This document shows, one piece after another, positions 28,701-37,408 of a stretch of DNA of 39,642 nt; within the stretch, counting starts at the first letter, position 1, and each line of letters starts with the position of its first letter. This stretch comes from Velocimicrobium porci (GTDB lineage: Bacteria; Bacillota; Clostridia; Lachnospirales; Lachnospiraceae): the NCBI RefSeq assembly GCF_009696045.1, contig NZ_VUMT01000022.1, forward strand, positions 1 through 39,642, in the 5' to 3' direction. Both the position numbers and the translations under genes were made by a program. A model generated the notes under the pieces. The model searched no databases. It worked only from the letters and a program-made list of their open reading frames with translations, and was not told the DNA's origin.

Positions 28701-29032
28701 CTACAATAGATACACCACAGATACCAAGACTTGCTCAAGGCGGTTTTGTGAAGAAAAATACTCCACAGCTTGCTCTTATTGGTGATAACAGGCATCAAGG
28801 AGAGGTAGTTGCTCCTGAAAATAAGTTACAAGACTTGTTGAACCAAGCAGTAAAACAGTCTAATAGTAGTGATGTATCTATGCTAGTACCTATGATGAAA
28901 GAAATGATAGGAATATTAAAAATGATATACGGAAAAGAGTACGTTGCATCAGTAAGTAGTAATGATGTGTACAAAGCATGGGAAACCGAAAAAAAGAAAG
29001 TGGAGAAACGAACAGGAAAATCCATATGGTAA
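25709..29032 (+). CDS. Tail tape measure protein
   Basis: An 1107-residue tape measure, which sets tail length and spans the tail lumen. N-terminal region (1-200) contains the conserved TP901-type block (NVVDVTFPHMTAQVDKFAKE and GSTLTGLAGDVASFYNIS). A Gly/Ser-rich linker lies near residues 345-370. From about residue 640 to 960 there are repeated helical units with the pattern VGDWF-x-F-x-AY-x-F-x-IGxWAS-x-W. The C-terminus has AQGGFVKKNTPQLALIGDN, typical of the family. The ATG at 25709 is chosen for its AGGTAGGTG site. Confidence 0.95.
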   Translation: MGASVGEIDLDLHVNRNGFDREMQGIQGLAKKAGAALAGAFAVKKLVDFGKSCIELGSDLEEVQNVVDVTFPHMTAQVDKFAKEAAASFGLSETMAKKFTGTFGAMAKSFGFSEKAAYDMGSTLTGLAGDVASFYNISQDEAYTKLKSVFTGETETLKDLGIVMTQNALDAYAMANGYGKVTKDMSEAEKVALRYAFVQSQLTAATGDFARTSGSWANQVRLLSLQFESLKATIGQGLINLFTPIIKAVNVLLGKLATLANAFKAFTELITGNHGSASSNNGIQETANAANEAQQGLGGATGAANNLKKATDGAGKAAKKAAKEMQGLSGIDKLNNLTTTGDKGSDGSGGKGSGSGGVGGSAVDYGKLNDGENVIDKQVNKFQALINRVKELAGLFAKGFKIGLGDTSVLQDIQDSLNSIRNSIVEIFSDPNVLKAGNQFLNSLSLNMGKVAGSFASVGLTIADNILGGMSKYLEQNKNRIKGYLVSMFEIGSETANIIGDFSVVLADIATVFRSDTAKQITADIISIFSNSFMGISEISAKGTRDFLKAITDPIAKNKDKIKNTIQGMFEAVEPVFRALSDIVTKTFEKWNEVYDQYVSPAWEKFSSGLDKILSITLDAFNKYLLPLFKKIGKEFKQLAEKHIQPLINAFLELCGKVTEAIATLWNFLSPFVGWFIEKFIAKMATKIEWFWTKVKAVVSIISDLLKGLCDYLSGFIDFITGVFTGDWGRAWDGIKEMYRSIWETMKNIVGDALTFIKDTIITGFNAVKAVIEVIWDGIKLVFSTVWEEIKRIFEPVGDWFKGKFVEAYKGITTAFQNIGEWASDRWKAVTKVFQDVKNWFGQRFKDAYTNLTNAFSAIGTWASEKWRNVTDVFKGVGGWFQKKFDAAYRKATKAFSGTGKFFSGVWSNIKGAFGNIIDWFRDNFSKAWEAVKKVFSSGGKVFTGIKEGILKGLKDVINALIDGINRVISVPFKGIQTALNKVKGFEVAGGHPFGGLPTIDTPQIPRLAQGGFVKKNTPQLALIGDNRHQGEVVAPENKLQDLLNQAVKQSNSSDVSMLVPMMKEMIGILKMIYGKEYVASVSSNDVYKAWETEKKKVEKRTGKSIW

Positions 29033-29041
29033 GGTGATAAA

Positions 29042-29431
29042 ATGGCAGATTATAAAGGATATTTAATGAAAGTGGAAGGGATTGGAATCGTCCCTTCTTA
29101 CTTATTTACAGCTTATGAATCAAATCCGAATCAAGAAACAGACTTAAATTCTTATACAGATGGAAATGGCTTAACGCATAGAAATGTTTTGCCACATACA
29201 AAGTCGACTATAAAATTTACCACACATCCTAGAATGACATTAGATGAAAAAATTAAACTACAAAAATATTTTCCTAACCGAAAAAAAGTGGTAGTTGAGT
29301 ATTGGAATGATGAGTATAACAAGTATACAACGGGAAATTTTTATATTACTCCTGTTACATTCCCGGTTAAAGATTATGATAAAGAAACGATTTATTATGA
29401 CAGCATTACTTATGAGTTGATTGAATATTAG
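29042..29431 (+). CDS. Tail protein, DUF6711-like
   Basis: A 129-residue protein (MADYKGYLMKVEGIGIVPSY...) directly after the tape measure. The pattern with HTKSTIKFTTHPRMTLDEK and YYDSITYELIEY matches the DUF6711 family, found at this position in clostridial siphophages, probably an adaptor at the tail tip or a small distal tail protein. AAGGTGATAAA precedes the start. Confidence 0.8.
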   Translation: MADYKGYLMKVEGIGIVPSYLFTAYESNPNQETDLNSYTDGNGLTHRNVLPHTKSTIKFTTHPRMTLDEKIKLQKYFPNRKKVVVEYWNDEYNKYTTGNFYITPVTFPVKDYDKETIYYDSITYELIEY

Positions 29432-29442
29432 GAGGGAGACCT

Positions 29443-31668
29443 GTGTTAAATGTAAGTGAAGAAGTAAAAAAACTATATAGGACAGACTATCTTCCTCAAC
29501 GAGAGAAAAATGTTCATAAAGAACTTTTGATTGTTTTTCCAGAATTAAATTTAGTAATTGAAAATGATAGAATTTATGCGGAAAGCATGAAAATAACGGA
29601 AAGTCTTTGCAGCGAAGAAGATTTAACATTTGGATCATGTGAAGCAGCACAATTTGAAATTACGATAGCAAATGTTGGGGAAGAAATTAACGGAAAAGAA
29701 TTTGTCGTTACTCAAATTTTAGATGAGAAATATACAATGCCATTAGGAACATATGTTGTCGATTCTGTTAAAAAGCGTGATGATTTATGGTTTAAGGATA
29801 TTACTGCCTATGATAATATGCTTCAATTTGATATTGACGTAACAAGCTGGTACAACACGATTCAGTTACCGGCTAAATTAAAAGATTTTCGGCAAAGTTT
29901 ATGTAACTATGTAGGTGTAAAGTTTGAAGAACAGGAACTTCCTAACGATGATTATATAATTACAAGAACATTGAATCCGCAAACACTAATAGCTAGAGAT
30001 GTGATGAAAGCTATTGGCGAGATAAATGGGATGTTTGGACATATGACACGAGAAAATAAATTTAAATTCATAGATTTAAGTGGACTTGGTCTATATCCGT
30101 CTGAAACACTATATCCAGCAAATGATTTATTTCCAAGTGAACCGGGAGAGATAATGAGGAATGGAAGCTATAAGTCGATTTTTTATGAAGATTATTATGT
30201 AAAAGCAATTGATAGTCTTACCATTCGAAACGAAGAGGGAGATATTGGAATCACAGTAGGGGAAAAGACAGAAAATCCATATATAATACAAGGGAATTTT
30301 TTGGTGTATGGAAAATCAGCAGATGAATTAAGAAGAGTAGCAGAAAAAACTTTGTTAAGGATAAAAAATAAATATTATATACCACATACAACAACTATGA
30401 TAGGACTTCCATATGTTGAAGTGGGAGATTCGGTGGCGATTATCAAAGAAACGGATACCATCGAATCCTTTGTATTTAAACGAACACTTACAGGGATTCA
30501 ATCATTAACAGATGAAATTTCTGCCACTGGAAATGAAACGAGAGAAAATAAGGTTGCACTTTCTACTCAAATTGAACAGGTAGAGGGAAAAATAAGACGA
30601 GTTACCAATGATATAGATGAATTATCAAACGAAATGGTAGATAGTGTAAATGGTTTAGAAAGTAAAATTACTCAAACAGCTGAGCAATTTGAAAGTAATC
30701 TAAATGATACAAGAAATAACCTGCAGAGCCAAATCAGCCAAACAGCAGGAGAGATTGTCTTAAAAGTGGATTATAATGGAAAGCTAGTACAGGTAGAACT
30801 TGGTAATGATGCATCACTTGGAAGTATTCTTAAGCTCATGGCAGATAATATTAGCTTGGAGGGACTTACTACAATCAATGGCGGATTCAAGGTTCTACTA
30901 GATGGAACGATGGAAGCAGAAAATGGAATCATGAATCAATGCAAGTTCCGAGAAGGTATTTATTATAGAATCCAGTATAGCAATGGAATGGAGCAGGATA
31001 TACCGATTATTTCTTCAGAAAACGGACAGATATTTTGGGGACTAAAAGGGGACGAAAATGTAGAGAATGTATTCCGGCGAATGACAAGGTTTGATGATAC
31101 CGTTCATCTTAATGCACCACTGCTTTATAATGGTTCCTATATCGACCTTGATAAAGTAAAAAAATGTGTAACAGACGTAAAAGTGGGTTCGAATAATACA
31201 ATTGTAGATGCCAGTATTTCATCTGATGGGGTCCTTCATATGACAACAGGTTTTCGTTGTACCTTTAGCGGGACCTCTTCTTCCAGTACTCCAAACGCAA
31301 GAGTATCTTCTGGAGGAAATGTGGCACAAACATCATCGTCATCCAGAAGATATAAAGAAAATATTAAACCATTACAGGATAAAGAATTAGATCCACATAA
31401 ATTATATGAAATTCCAATCAGACAGTATACCTACAAAGAAGGTTACTTAAATCGTAAAGATGAGAGATACGGAAAAACGTTTCTTGGTTTTATAGCGGAG
31501 GAAGTAGAAGAAAGATTTCCACTTGCAGTTGACCACTTAGAAGATGGTAGACCTGAGATGTGGAATATTAATATATTGTTTCCGGCACTGGTAAAGCTTG
31601 TGCAGGAACAAAAAGAAGAAATAGACAAATTAAAAGAGCAGCTGAAACAGAAAGGAGTGATTGAGTGA
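29443..31668 (+). CDS. Tail tip / tail spike protein with C-terminal S74 chaperone domain
   Basis: A 741-residue protein beginning at GTG after GGAGGG. The N-terminal half has the distal tail/gp44-like base domain (for example KDITAYDNMLQFDIDVTSWY). A coiled coil (about 370-450) and a beta-rich receptor-binding section follow. The end (about 630-741) is a peptidase S74/intramolecular chaperone domain: SSSRRYKENIKPLQDKEL, GKTFLGFIAEEVEERFP and a terminal coiled coil. Such domains guide trimer folding and are then cut off next to the conserved serine. This is likely the host-adhesion protein. Confidence 0.85.
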   Translation: MLNVSEEVKKLYRTDYLPQREKNVHKELLIVFPELNLVIENDRIYAESMKITESLCSEEDLTFGSCEAAQFEITIANVGEEINGKEFVVTQILDEKYTMPLGTYVVDSVKKRDDLWFKDITAYDNMLQFDIDVTSWYNTIQLPAKLKDFRQSLCNYVGVKFEEQELPNDDYIITRTLNPQTLIARDVMKAIGEINGMFGHMTRENKFKFIDLSGLGLYPSETLYPANDLFPSEPGEIMRNGSYKSIFYEDYYVKAIDSLTIRNEEGDIGITVGEKTENPYIIQGNFLVYGKSADELRRVAEKTLLRIKNKYYIPHTTTMIGLPYVEVGDSVAIIKETDTIESFVFKRTLTGIQSLTDEISATGNETRENKVALSTQIEQVEGKIRRVTNDIDELSNEMVDSVNGLESKITQTAEQFESNLNDTRNNLQSQISQTAGEIVLKVDYNGKLVQVELGNDASLGSILKLMADNISLEGLTTINGGFKVLLDGTMEAENGIMNQCKFREGIYYRIQYSNGMEQDIPIISSENGQIFWGLKGDENVENVFRRMTRFDDTVHLNAPLLYNGSYIDLDKVKKCVTDVKVGSNNTIVDASISSDGVLHMTTGFRCTFSGTSSSSTPNARVSSGGNVAQTSSSSRRYKENIKPLQDKELDPHKLYEIPIRQYTYKEGYLNRKDERYGKTFLGFIAEEVEERFPLAVDHLEDGRPEMWNINILFPALVKLVQEQKEEIDKLKEQLKQKGVIE

Positions 31669-32441
31669 ATAAGGTCTATAATCGTATCAATTGGGAGAAT
31701 CAGCCAAGTACTAATACTGCCTTGGGAGCTACGAATTTAAACAAGGTAGATTTGGCACTGGATACGATTGATAACCGGGTAATTGAATTAGATAATAGCA
31801 AATTAGCGGTATCAGTTGCCAATACAATGGTGAAATCATTTGAATTCAATGAAGATAGCGGAGTTATAACAGTTACCCTATTGAACGGAACAGTGTACAC
31901 ATGGGATTTGAACATTGAGAAAATTCCAATTAACTTATCGCTCACGCAAGAGGCTGTTCTTATCTTAGATACAGCAGATGGACAGCAATATACAGCAGAC
32001 CTAAAGGGATTAATAGACACCTATCAATTCGATGATTCGGATACGATAGGTTTTTCTATGCAGTTAGATACGGATGGGAAACATGTTACTGGAACTTTGA
32101 AAAACGGAAGTGTAAAAGAAAAGCATTTAGACCCTAACTATCTGGCAGAAATTAATATGCAGGTCGCAAAGTCGGAGGGACAAGCAAATCTCTCCAAAGA
32201 TTATGCTGATTTGTCGAAGCGATATGCAGTTGGTGGAGTGATACAGGAAGATTCCGAAGATAATGCAAAATATTATGCAGAGCAATGTAAGAAATACAAG
32301 GATATAGTACAAGAAACCGCAAACATCAACTACCCAAACTTATATATAGAACCAACAACAGGACACCTAATATCAGTTGGCGGTAGTGGTATTACATTCC
32401 GTATCGAAAACGGGCATTTAATAAGCGAGGTGATAGCATAA
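31665..32441 (+). CDS. Baseplate / receptor-binding accessory protein
   Basis: A 258-residue protein (MNKVYNRINWENQPSTNTAL...) whose start at GTG overlaps the previous stop; AAAGGAG lies nine bases upstream. 'NWENxPSTxTALxxxNLNKVD' is the usual beginning of baseplate or tail fibre accessory proteins in Firmicute phages. The middle is beta-rich and the C-terminal part contains repeated helices (KDYADLSKRYAVGG). It overlaps the next gene by one base. Confidence 0.75.
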   Translation: MNKVYNRINWENQPSTNTALGATNLNKVDLALDTIDNRVIELDNSKLAVSVANTMVKSFEFNEDSGVITVTLLNGTVYTWDLNIEKIPINLSLTQEAVLILDTADGQQYTADLKGLIDTYQFDDSDTIGFSMQLDTDGKHVTGTLKNGSVKEKHLDPNYLAEINMQVAKSEGQANLSKDYADLSKRYAVGGVIQEDSEDNAKYYAEQCKKYKDIVQETANINYPNLYIEPTTGHLISVGGSGITFRIENGHLISEVIA

Positions 32442-33859
32442 TGGCAGACTTAGGACAAGTCGTAGTTATGCCAAAAGGCAAATACGACCCAATCATGCAA
32501 TATAATGCGTTGGATATGATTGAGCATAAAGGTAGCAGTTATATTGCAAAACAAACAACAGTAGGAAATGAGCCAAGTGAAACATCAGAATATTGGCAGT
32601 TATCGAGTAGAGGGATAGAGGGCTTAGCTAATAATCTCACTACAAAAGAATCTGGTAAATACGCATTAGATGCATCAATGGGAGAGTTGTTGGAGCGAAA
32701 GAAAGCTGACCGAACCACACAGCACCCAGTAATTCTCCTAGCCACAAATTGGACAGGTGAGTCAGCACCCTATACCTACACAATCGAGCTGGAAGAAGTA
32801 ACAGCAGACAATACCATAACCCTTGTGCCGGCAGAGGATATTACAGCGGAGCAATACACGGCTCTCCAGTCCGCACAGATAGCAGATGCAGAGCAGACAG
32901 CAGGAACGCTTACCCTGCAAGCAAAAAATAAGCCGGCAATTGACATACCGATACTTGTGTTAATCGGAGATACCAGTGTACCGAGTGCCGGCGGAGGTGC
33001 TACGATACCATTAGTGAATCATCTATTAACAGAAAATTCAGGAGTCGGAGCATTAGACGCATATCAAGGAATGATACTGGACGGAAAAATTGCTTGCCTT
33101 AGTAACCCTAATCTGTTAATTAATCCAGATTTTCGGATTAATCAGAGAGGACAGACAGAGTACACGTCTGCTGGGTATACCGTGGATAGGTGGAGAATCT
33201 ATGAGAACGGAAATATAACATCAGAAAATGGATATGTATTGCTCGGAGCAGGAAATGGTTTTGTACAATGTGTTGAATCTAATGACTTTTTAAACGGAAA
33301 AACAGTTACAATGTCAGCACTTACCAATCATGGTTTTGTAAGTGGGACATTGAAAGTTGCAAGTGAAGGTCATGAATATTTTACGGTGAATGATAGTGTA
33401 CAGTTGTATCATCGAGGAAACGCATACGGGGTATATCCAGTAAAAGAAACGATAGTGTATTGGATGAAACTAGAAATCGGTTCCCTAGCAACCCCATTTG
33501 TGCCACCAGAACCGGCAATAGAGCTGTTGAAGTGTCAAAGGTATTATCAAAGGATTCCAACCAATGGGAAACAAGTATATAGATGTTCGGATGGTCGATT
33601 GTTTGTGAATTTTCAATTTAGCACGGAGATGAGAACGACCCCCAACATACAGGGTTTGCCAATAACATTACAGATGTTTAATGTAGTTGACAATGTAGTG
33701 CTTGTCGAAAAAAACTGGTATAACGTTCATTGCTCCAATTCGAAAGGTGTTTCCTTTTTAGCAATTAGATTTAGCGAGTTGGAAACGACTGGAACAGGGG
33801 TAATAGGATACTTAGATAACAATGCGGACTTTCTAGAAGCAGACGCAGAAATCTATTAA
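32441..33859 (+). CDS. Tail fibre protein with carbohydrate-binding N-terminus
   Basis: A 472-residue fibre. The start has a CBM5/12-like carbohydrate-binding pattern (GKYDPIMQYNALDMIEHKGS then YIAKQTTVGNEPSETSEYW). Two 'ALDAxxG' neck modules (GKYALDASMGELL and GVGALDAYQGMIL) separate the domains, and a beta-rich distal part starting NLLINPDFRINQRGQ follows, as in many phage fibre tips. The 32700-33000 stretch is noticeably richer in G+C than its surroundings, pointing to mosaic exchange. Confidence 0.8.
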   Translation: MADLGQVVVMPKGKYDPIMQYNALDMIEHKGSSYIAKQTTVGNEPSETSEYWQLSSRGIEGLANNLTTKESGKYALDASMGELLERKKADRTTQHPVILLATNWTGESAPYTYTIELEEVTADNTITLVPAEDITAEQYTALQSAQIADAEQTAGTLTLQAKNKPAIDIPILVLIGDTSVPSAGGGATIPLVNHLLTENSGVGALDAYQGMILDGKIACLSNPNLLINPDFRINQRGQTEYTSAGYTVDRWRIYENGNITSENGYVLLGAGNGFVQCVESNDFLNGKTVTMSALTNHGFVSGTLKVASEGHEYFTVNDSVQLYHRGNAYGVYPVKETIVYWMKLEIGSLATPFVPPEPAIELLKCQRYYQRIPTNGKQVYRCSDGRLFVNFQFSTEMRTTPNIQGLPITLQMFNVVDNVVLVEKNWYNVHCSNSKGVSFLAIRFSELETTGTGVIGYLDNNADFLEADAEIY

Positions 33860-33881
33860 CAAAGAAAGAAGGTGAAAGAAA

Positions 33882-34640
33882 ATGCCAGTCAATATTCATT
33901 TTAACCGCTCACAAGGTGGTTATGAACTTGTAAATAACCTAGAAACAGAAATAGCCGGAGTAGCTGCACTAGATGCAGTACAGGGGAAGAAATTAAATGA
34001 TAAGATAACCGAAGCACTAGGTGTACAAGCTTTAGAACATTTTACCAAATTCCTATCTGATATGTGGAAAGGAAGAATAACTTATCATCGAATTTTAGGA
34101 AGTATTCAAGGAGAGTATGACCCTCTTCCGGGAGACAATAGACCGTATCATTATAATGTAATTACATATGGGGAGAGGGCAAGATGTACGCAAATTGCGA
34201 TACAAGCTTATTACAGCGATATATACCCAAACGGATATGATACAAAAGGATTCTATATTCGAACGCAGCATGACAACCTTGTATCGAAATGGACACGTAT
34301 CATGACAAGTGATGACAGAGAAGTTCTGATACCACAAAAAGTACTACAGTTACAAAATGGTTTTGAATTTTGGGAAGACCCAAATTATGGAGTAATAGCC
34401 AGAACAGGGAACTTAGTACATGTCAATTTTCTGCTAAAAGGAGGAACAGGAACATCGGGAAGTACAATATGTAAATTGCCTTATATTCCGCTAAGCAATG
34501 AAATTCATTGTTTAAGTTTTAGAGATAAAATATTTGAAATAAGGACATTTAGGGATGGAATAATCAAGCTTGAAGGCGGTCTACCTTCCGAAGATACGAG
34601 TACTTGTTATTGCATCGAGTGTAATTATATATGTGTGTAA
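33882..34640 (+). CDS. Second tail fibre / receptor-binding protein
   Basis: A 252-residue protein (MPVNIHFNRSQGGYELVNNL...) with GAAAGAAGGTGA upstream. Near its N-terminus it repeats the neck module of the preceding fibre (GVAALDAVQGKKLNDKI). The distal part is beta-rich with paired cysteines near the end (CYCIECNYICV). Probably a short fibre that complements or partners the larger one. Confidence 0.7.
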   Translation: MPVNIHFNRSQGGYELVNNLETEIAGVAALDAVQGKKLNDKITEALGVQALEHFTKFLSDMWKGRITYHRILGSIQGEYDPLPGDNRPYHYNVITYGERARCTQIAIQAYYSDIYPNGYDTKGFYIRTQHDNLVSKWTRIMTSDDREVLIPQKVLQLQNGFEFWEDPNYGVIARTGNLVHVNFLLKGGTGTSGSTICKLPYIPLSNEIHCLSFRDKIFEIRTFRDGIIKLEGGLPSEDTSTCYCIECNYICV

Positions 34641-34666
34641 ATAGAATGTAGAAAGGAAGAAAAACC

Positions 34667-35146
34667 ATGACAAAAATTAAATTATTAGACAACACAACCT
34701 TAACATGCAAAGCAGTAGAAATCCAGAACGGGACATTAGTTTTGGAAACCACAACCGAGAAGACAGCGGAGGAATTACATAGAATATTCAGTAACAAGAG
34801 TAATCTGAATATTATCGAACTGCAAACAGAATCGGGAACAACCTTAGGAAGCAAGTACGGATTCGTGTGTTATGCCGGAATAACACTATTAGGAGATGGA
34901 TCTAAGAAAATTGAGTTGATTCAGGAGAAAGACCCAACAGAACAGAGATTGACAAGAGCCGAAACCCAAGCCTTACAGGCAAGTATGGATTCGAACAAGG
35001 CGGTAGAACAGACGGATAAAGTAGTAAATCAAATCAAAGAATTACAAACTGGAATGGAACAGGCGGTGGCAGAACTAACTATGTCATTATCACAGACACA
35101 ACCAGCAAATGAAGAAAAGGAAGAAGGTGAAGCAGATGTTCAATAA
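34667..35146 (+). CDS. Hypothetical protein in the fibre-lysis junction (159 aa)
   Basis: A 159-residue protein (MTKIKLLDNTTLTCKAVEIQ...) with GAAAGGAAG upstream. The N-terminal half is beta-rich and ends SKYGFVCYAGITLLGDGSKKIE. The C-terminal half is helical (RLTRAETQALQASMDSNKAVEQ) and acidic at the end. Proteins of this layout occur between fibres and holin in clostridial phages, often ahead of an XkdX-like gene, as here. Possibly a baseplate component. Confidence 0.65.
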   Translation: MTKIKLLDNTTLTCKAVEIQNGTLVLETTTEKTAEELHRIFSNKSNLNIIELQTESGTTLGSKYGFVCYAGITLLGDGSKKIELIQEKDPTEQRLTRAETQALQASMDSNKAVEQTDKVVNQIKELQTGMEQAVAELTMSLSQTQPANEEKEEGEADVQ

Positions 35147-35276
35147 GAATAGTATTGTAGTTCGAATTTGGGTGGATCTAATCAAAAAAGGTACCTACAA
35201 AAAAGAACAGGTACCAAAGTTGCAAAATCTACAGGAAGTCGTATACAGCATATTAGAGGAAGAGCCGGCGGAGTAA
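35136..35276 (+). CDS. XkdX-like small protein (46 aa)
   Basis: A 46-residue frame (MFNKNSIVVRIWVDLIKKGT...) that overlaps the previous gene by 11 bases, with AGAAGGTGA upstream. The pattern W-x-x-x-I-K-x-G-T-Y with a following Q-V-P helix is that of XkdX-family proteins found beside phage fibres. The role is unknown. Confidence 0.65.
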   Translation: MFNKNSIVVRIWVDLIKKGTYKKEQVPKLQNLQEVVYSILEEEPAE

Positions 35277-35291
35277 TCTGCTGGTTCTTTT
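35263..35291 (+). terminator. Intrinsic terminator at the end of the tail operon
   Basis: A ten-pair stem (35263-35272 with 35277-35286, three G-U pairs) with a GTAA tetraloop is followed by CTTTT. It overlaps the stop codon of the XkdX-like gene, so the holin lies beyond a partial terminator. Confidence 0.65.
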
Positions 35292-35318
35292 AAAATTCGA
35301 AAAAGAGAGGAAAAGAAG

Positions 35319-35783
35319 ATGGAAACAGTAATTAACAAAACAAATGTAATGTCGGGAGCAGTAGTTACCTTAGCCAGTTATATTTTGGGACCATATTGGT
35401 TTTTGTTTGGGATATTCCTAGCTCTAAATGTAATCGATTATGCAACAGGCTACATTAAAGCAAAATTCTACAATAAGAATGAGAGTTCCGCAGTAGGAGC
35501 AAAAGGAATTGTAAAGAAAGTGATGTATTGGCTGATTATCTTAATGGCATTTTTGATTAGTATTGCTTTTAAACAAATAGGCTCTATGTTTGGAATGGAT
35601 TTAGGATTTGTCGTATTTTTAGGATATTTAACTCTTGCTACCTACATAGTGAATGAAACAAGAAGTATTATTGAAAATGCGTATGAAATGAATATGAAGG
35701 TACCGGAATGGCTCATTAAGGGACTGGATATTGTAGAAAGCAAAATCGATATCGAGGCGGAAAATAAAATGGAAAAGAAATAG
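35319..35783 (+). CDS. Holin (phage holin family 4 / phi type)
   Basis: A 154-residue membrane protein of the Phage_holin_4_1 (toxin secretion/phage lysis) family. Hydrophobic helices lie near residues 12-50 (GAVVTLASYILGPYWFLFGI), 68-88 (VMYWLIILMAFLISIAF) and 94-115, with the family motif IDYATGYIKA and an acidic/lysine C-terminus. It makes the membrane lesions that release the endolysin. GAGAGGAAAAGAAG precedes the start. Confidence 0.9.
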   Translation: METVINKTNVMSGAVVTLASYILGPYWFLFGIFLALNVIDYATGYIKAKFYNKNESSAVGAKGIVKKVMYWLIILMAFLISIAFKQIGSMFGMDLGFVVFLGYLTLATYIVNETRSIIENAYEMNMKVPEWLIKGLDIVESKIDIEAENKMEKK

Positions 35784-35804
35784 CTTCACTTATGGAGGGA
35801 GTAA

Positions 35805-35843
35805 GTGGGTGTAGCAATCTTATTAAGGAATTTATTTGAATAA
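35805..35843 (+). CDS. Twelve-codon ORF with a perfect ribosome site after the holin
   Basis: GTG at 35805 is preceded by TGGAGGGAGTAA, an ideal Shine-Dalgarno sequence and spacing, but the frame (MGVAILLRNLFE) ends after 12 codons. A CACTTA/TAAGTG hairpin holds the Shine-Dalgarno sequence in its loop. It could be the stub of a lysis gene whose remainder was lost when the toxin-antitoxin unit was inserted, or a leader peptide. Confidence 0.3.
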   Translation: MGVAILLRNLFE

Positions 35844-35867
35844 AATTAAACAAAATTGCAAAAAGTA

Positions 35868-35896
35868 TTTCATTATAAAAAATTTTAGTGTATAAT
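35868..35896 (+). promoter_or_regulatory. Promoter of the toxin-antitoxin unit
   Basis: TTTCAT (35868-35873), a 17-base spacer and TATAAT (35891-35896) lie about 60 bases upstream of the HigB-like start. The gap is very AT-rich. This would allow expression independent of the late operon. Confidence 0.55.
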
Positions 35897-35957
35897 AATA
35901 TAAATAAAAATTACCCAATTGGTAAAAAATAAAAAAAAGGAACATATACATAGTATA

Positions 35958-36308
35958 ATGGAGATAGTATTTGCAAACAAGAAAATAAAAAAACAATGTG
36001 AAGATTTTAAACTTGCACAAAAAAATTTCAATAAAGAAGTAGCAGAAAAGTTATATAGTACCATTAACTATATAAATAATGCAGTTTCATTGCTAGATGT
36101 AAAAAATATGCCTACTTTTCATTTACACGCATTAAAGGGAGATAGAAAAGGGACATATTCAATTGATTTAGGAAGACGTTTGGGATATCGTTTGATAATA
36201 ACACCATTGAATGATGAACATCAAGAATGGGATACAAACGATGAATATATAATTTATAATAGCACAAAAATTATCTTGGCTATGGAGGTGTCAAATCATT
36301 ATGAGTAA
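35958..36308 (+). CDS. higB: RelE/HigB-like mRNA interferase toxin
   Basis: A 116-residue HigB-type toxin (MEIVFANKKIKKQCEDFKLA...) with the family core FHLHALKGDRKGTYSIDLGR followed by YRLIITPL and ending in IILAMEVSNHYE. HigB proteins bind the ribosome and cut mRNA. The ATG at 35958 fits the family N-terminus; its ribosome site (AAGGA) is rather far away. The gene overlaps the antitoxin by eight bases. The toxin-first order is normal for HigBA. Confidence 0.85.
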   Translation: MEIVFANKKIKKQCEDFKLAQKNFNKEVAEKLYSTINYINNAVSLLDVKNMPTFHLHALKGDRKGTYSIDLGRRLGYRLIITPLNDEHQEWDTNDEYIIYNSTKIILAMEVSNHYE

Positions 36309-37395
36309 AGTAGAATATAAAAATTTAGTAACTTTCCATCCAGGATATTATATCAAAGATATTATTAATGAGATGGAAATTTCACAAGATGAGTTTGCTA
36401 CTAGAATGGGAGTATCGGGGAAAACATTAAGTCTTTTGGTAAATGGGAAAATATCATTATCTAATGAGATGGCATCACTGCTTTCAATTATGTTAGGAAC
36501 GAGCGTGGATGTATGGTTGAATATGCAAAAAAAGTATGATGAAAAGATATTAGAAATGCAAAAAGAAAAAAGACTGGATGATGAAATTGAATTGGTTAGA
36601 CAAATTGATTATAGTTATTTTACAAAATTGAATATATTACCCGAAACAAGAGATATAACAGAAAAAGTGAAAAATTTATGTTCTTTCCTTAAGGTATCTA
36701 GTTTGAATGTTTTGAGCGAAGAGGACTTTTTAGTAAATTACAGAACAGGAATAACAAATATAGAAAAAAAAAATATAATCAATTCAAGGATTTGGCTACA
36801 GACTGCTATAAATTTTGGAAAAAATATAGAAACAGAGCCTTTTAATGCAAAGAAATTAAAAGCCTATCTTCCAGAAATAAGAGAGATGACAGTAAAGTTG
36901 CCGCAAGACTTTATGCCTAGATTACGGGAGATTTTTAAGGAATGTGGAGTGTCGTTTGTGTTATTACCTTCTTTGAAAAATGCAGGGATTAATGGAGCTG
37001 TAAAGTGGGTTAACAATGAAAAAGTTATTTTAGCTATGAATAACAGGAGAACATATGCTGATACATTTTGGTTTTCGCTTTTCCATGAAATTAAACATGT
37101 TTTGCAACAAAAAATAAAGTTAACAATGATTAGTGGAAATGCAGATATAGTAAAAAGGCTAGATGATAGACTAGAACAAGAAGCTGATATATTTGCACAA
37201 GAACAGTTGATACCAAAGGAAGCATATGAAAAGTTTTTAGATAGAAGCAATTTTACAGCAGATTCAATAAAGGCTTTTGCAAACGAGTTAAAAATACAAC
37301 CAGGTATTGTAGTAGGAAGGTTACAAAAGGAATCTTTTATAAACTATTATCAACATAATGACTTAAAACAAAAATATACAATTAAGGTAAAATAA
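36301..37395 (+). CDS. higA: HigA-like antitoxin with ImmA/IrrE metallopeptidase domain
   Basis: A 364-residue protein. The N-terminal XRE/HigA domain (about 10-75) reads FHPGYYIKDIINEMEISQDE then FATRMGVSGKTLSLLVNGK, and the C-terminal ImmA/IrrE-type domain (about 190-330) has the zinc motif HEIKH (262-266) with Glu294 of EQEADIFA as third ligand. It should neutralise HigB and bind the promoter; the peptidase half may control antitoxin turnover. GGAGGTG precedes the ATG. This extended HigA form is known from other Firmicutes, but its place inside a lysis cassette is unusual. Confidence 0.85.
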   Translation: MSKVEYKNLVTFHPGYYIKDIINEMEISQDEFATRMGVSGKTLSLLVNGKISLSNEMASLLSIMLGTSVDVWLNMQKKYDEKILEMQKEKRLDDEIELVRQIDYSYFTKLNILPETRDITEKVKNLCSFLKVSSLNVLSEEDFLVNYRTGITNIEKKNIINSRIWLQTAINFGKNIETEPFNAKKLKAYLPEIREMTVKLPQDFMPRLREIFKECGVSFVLLPSLKNAGINGAVKWVNNEKVILAMNNRRTYADTFWFSLFHEIKHVLQQKIKLTMISGNADIVKRLDDRLEQEADIFAQEQLIPKEAYEKFLDRSNFTADSIKAFANELKIQPGIVVGRLQKESFINYYQHNDLKQKYTIKVK

Positions 37396-37408
37396 TAAAT
37401 TGTACTTA

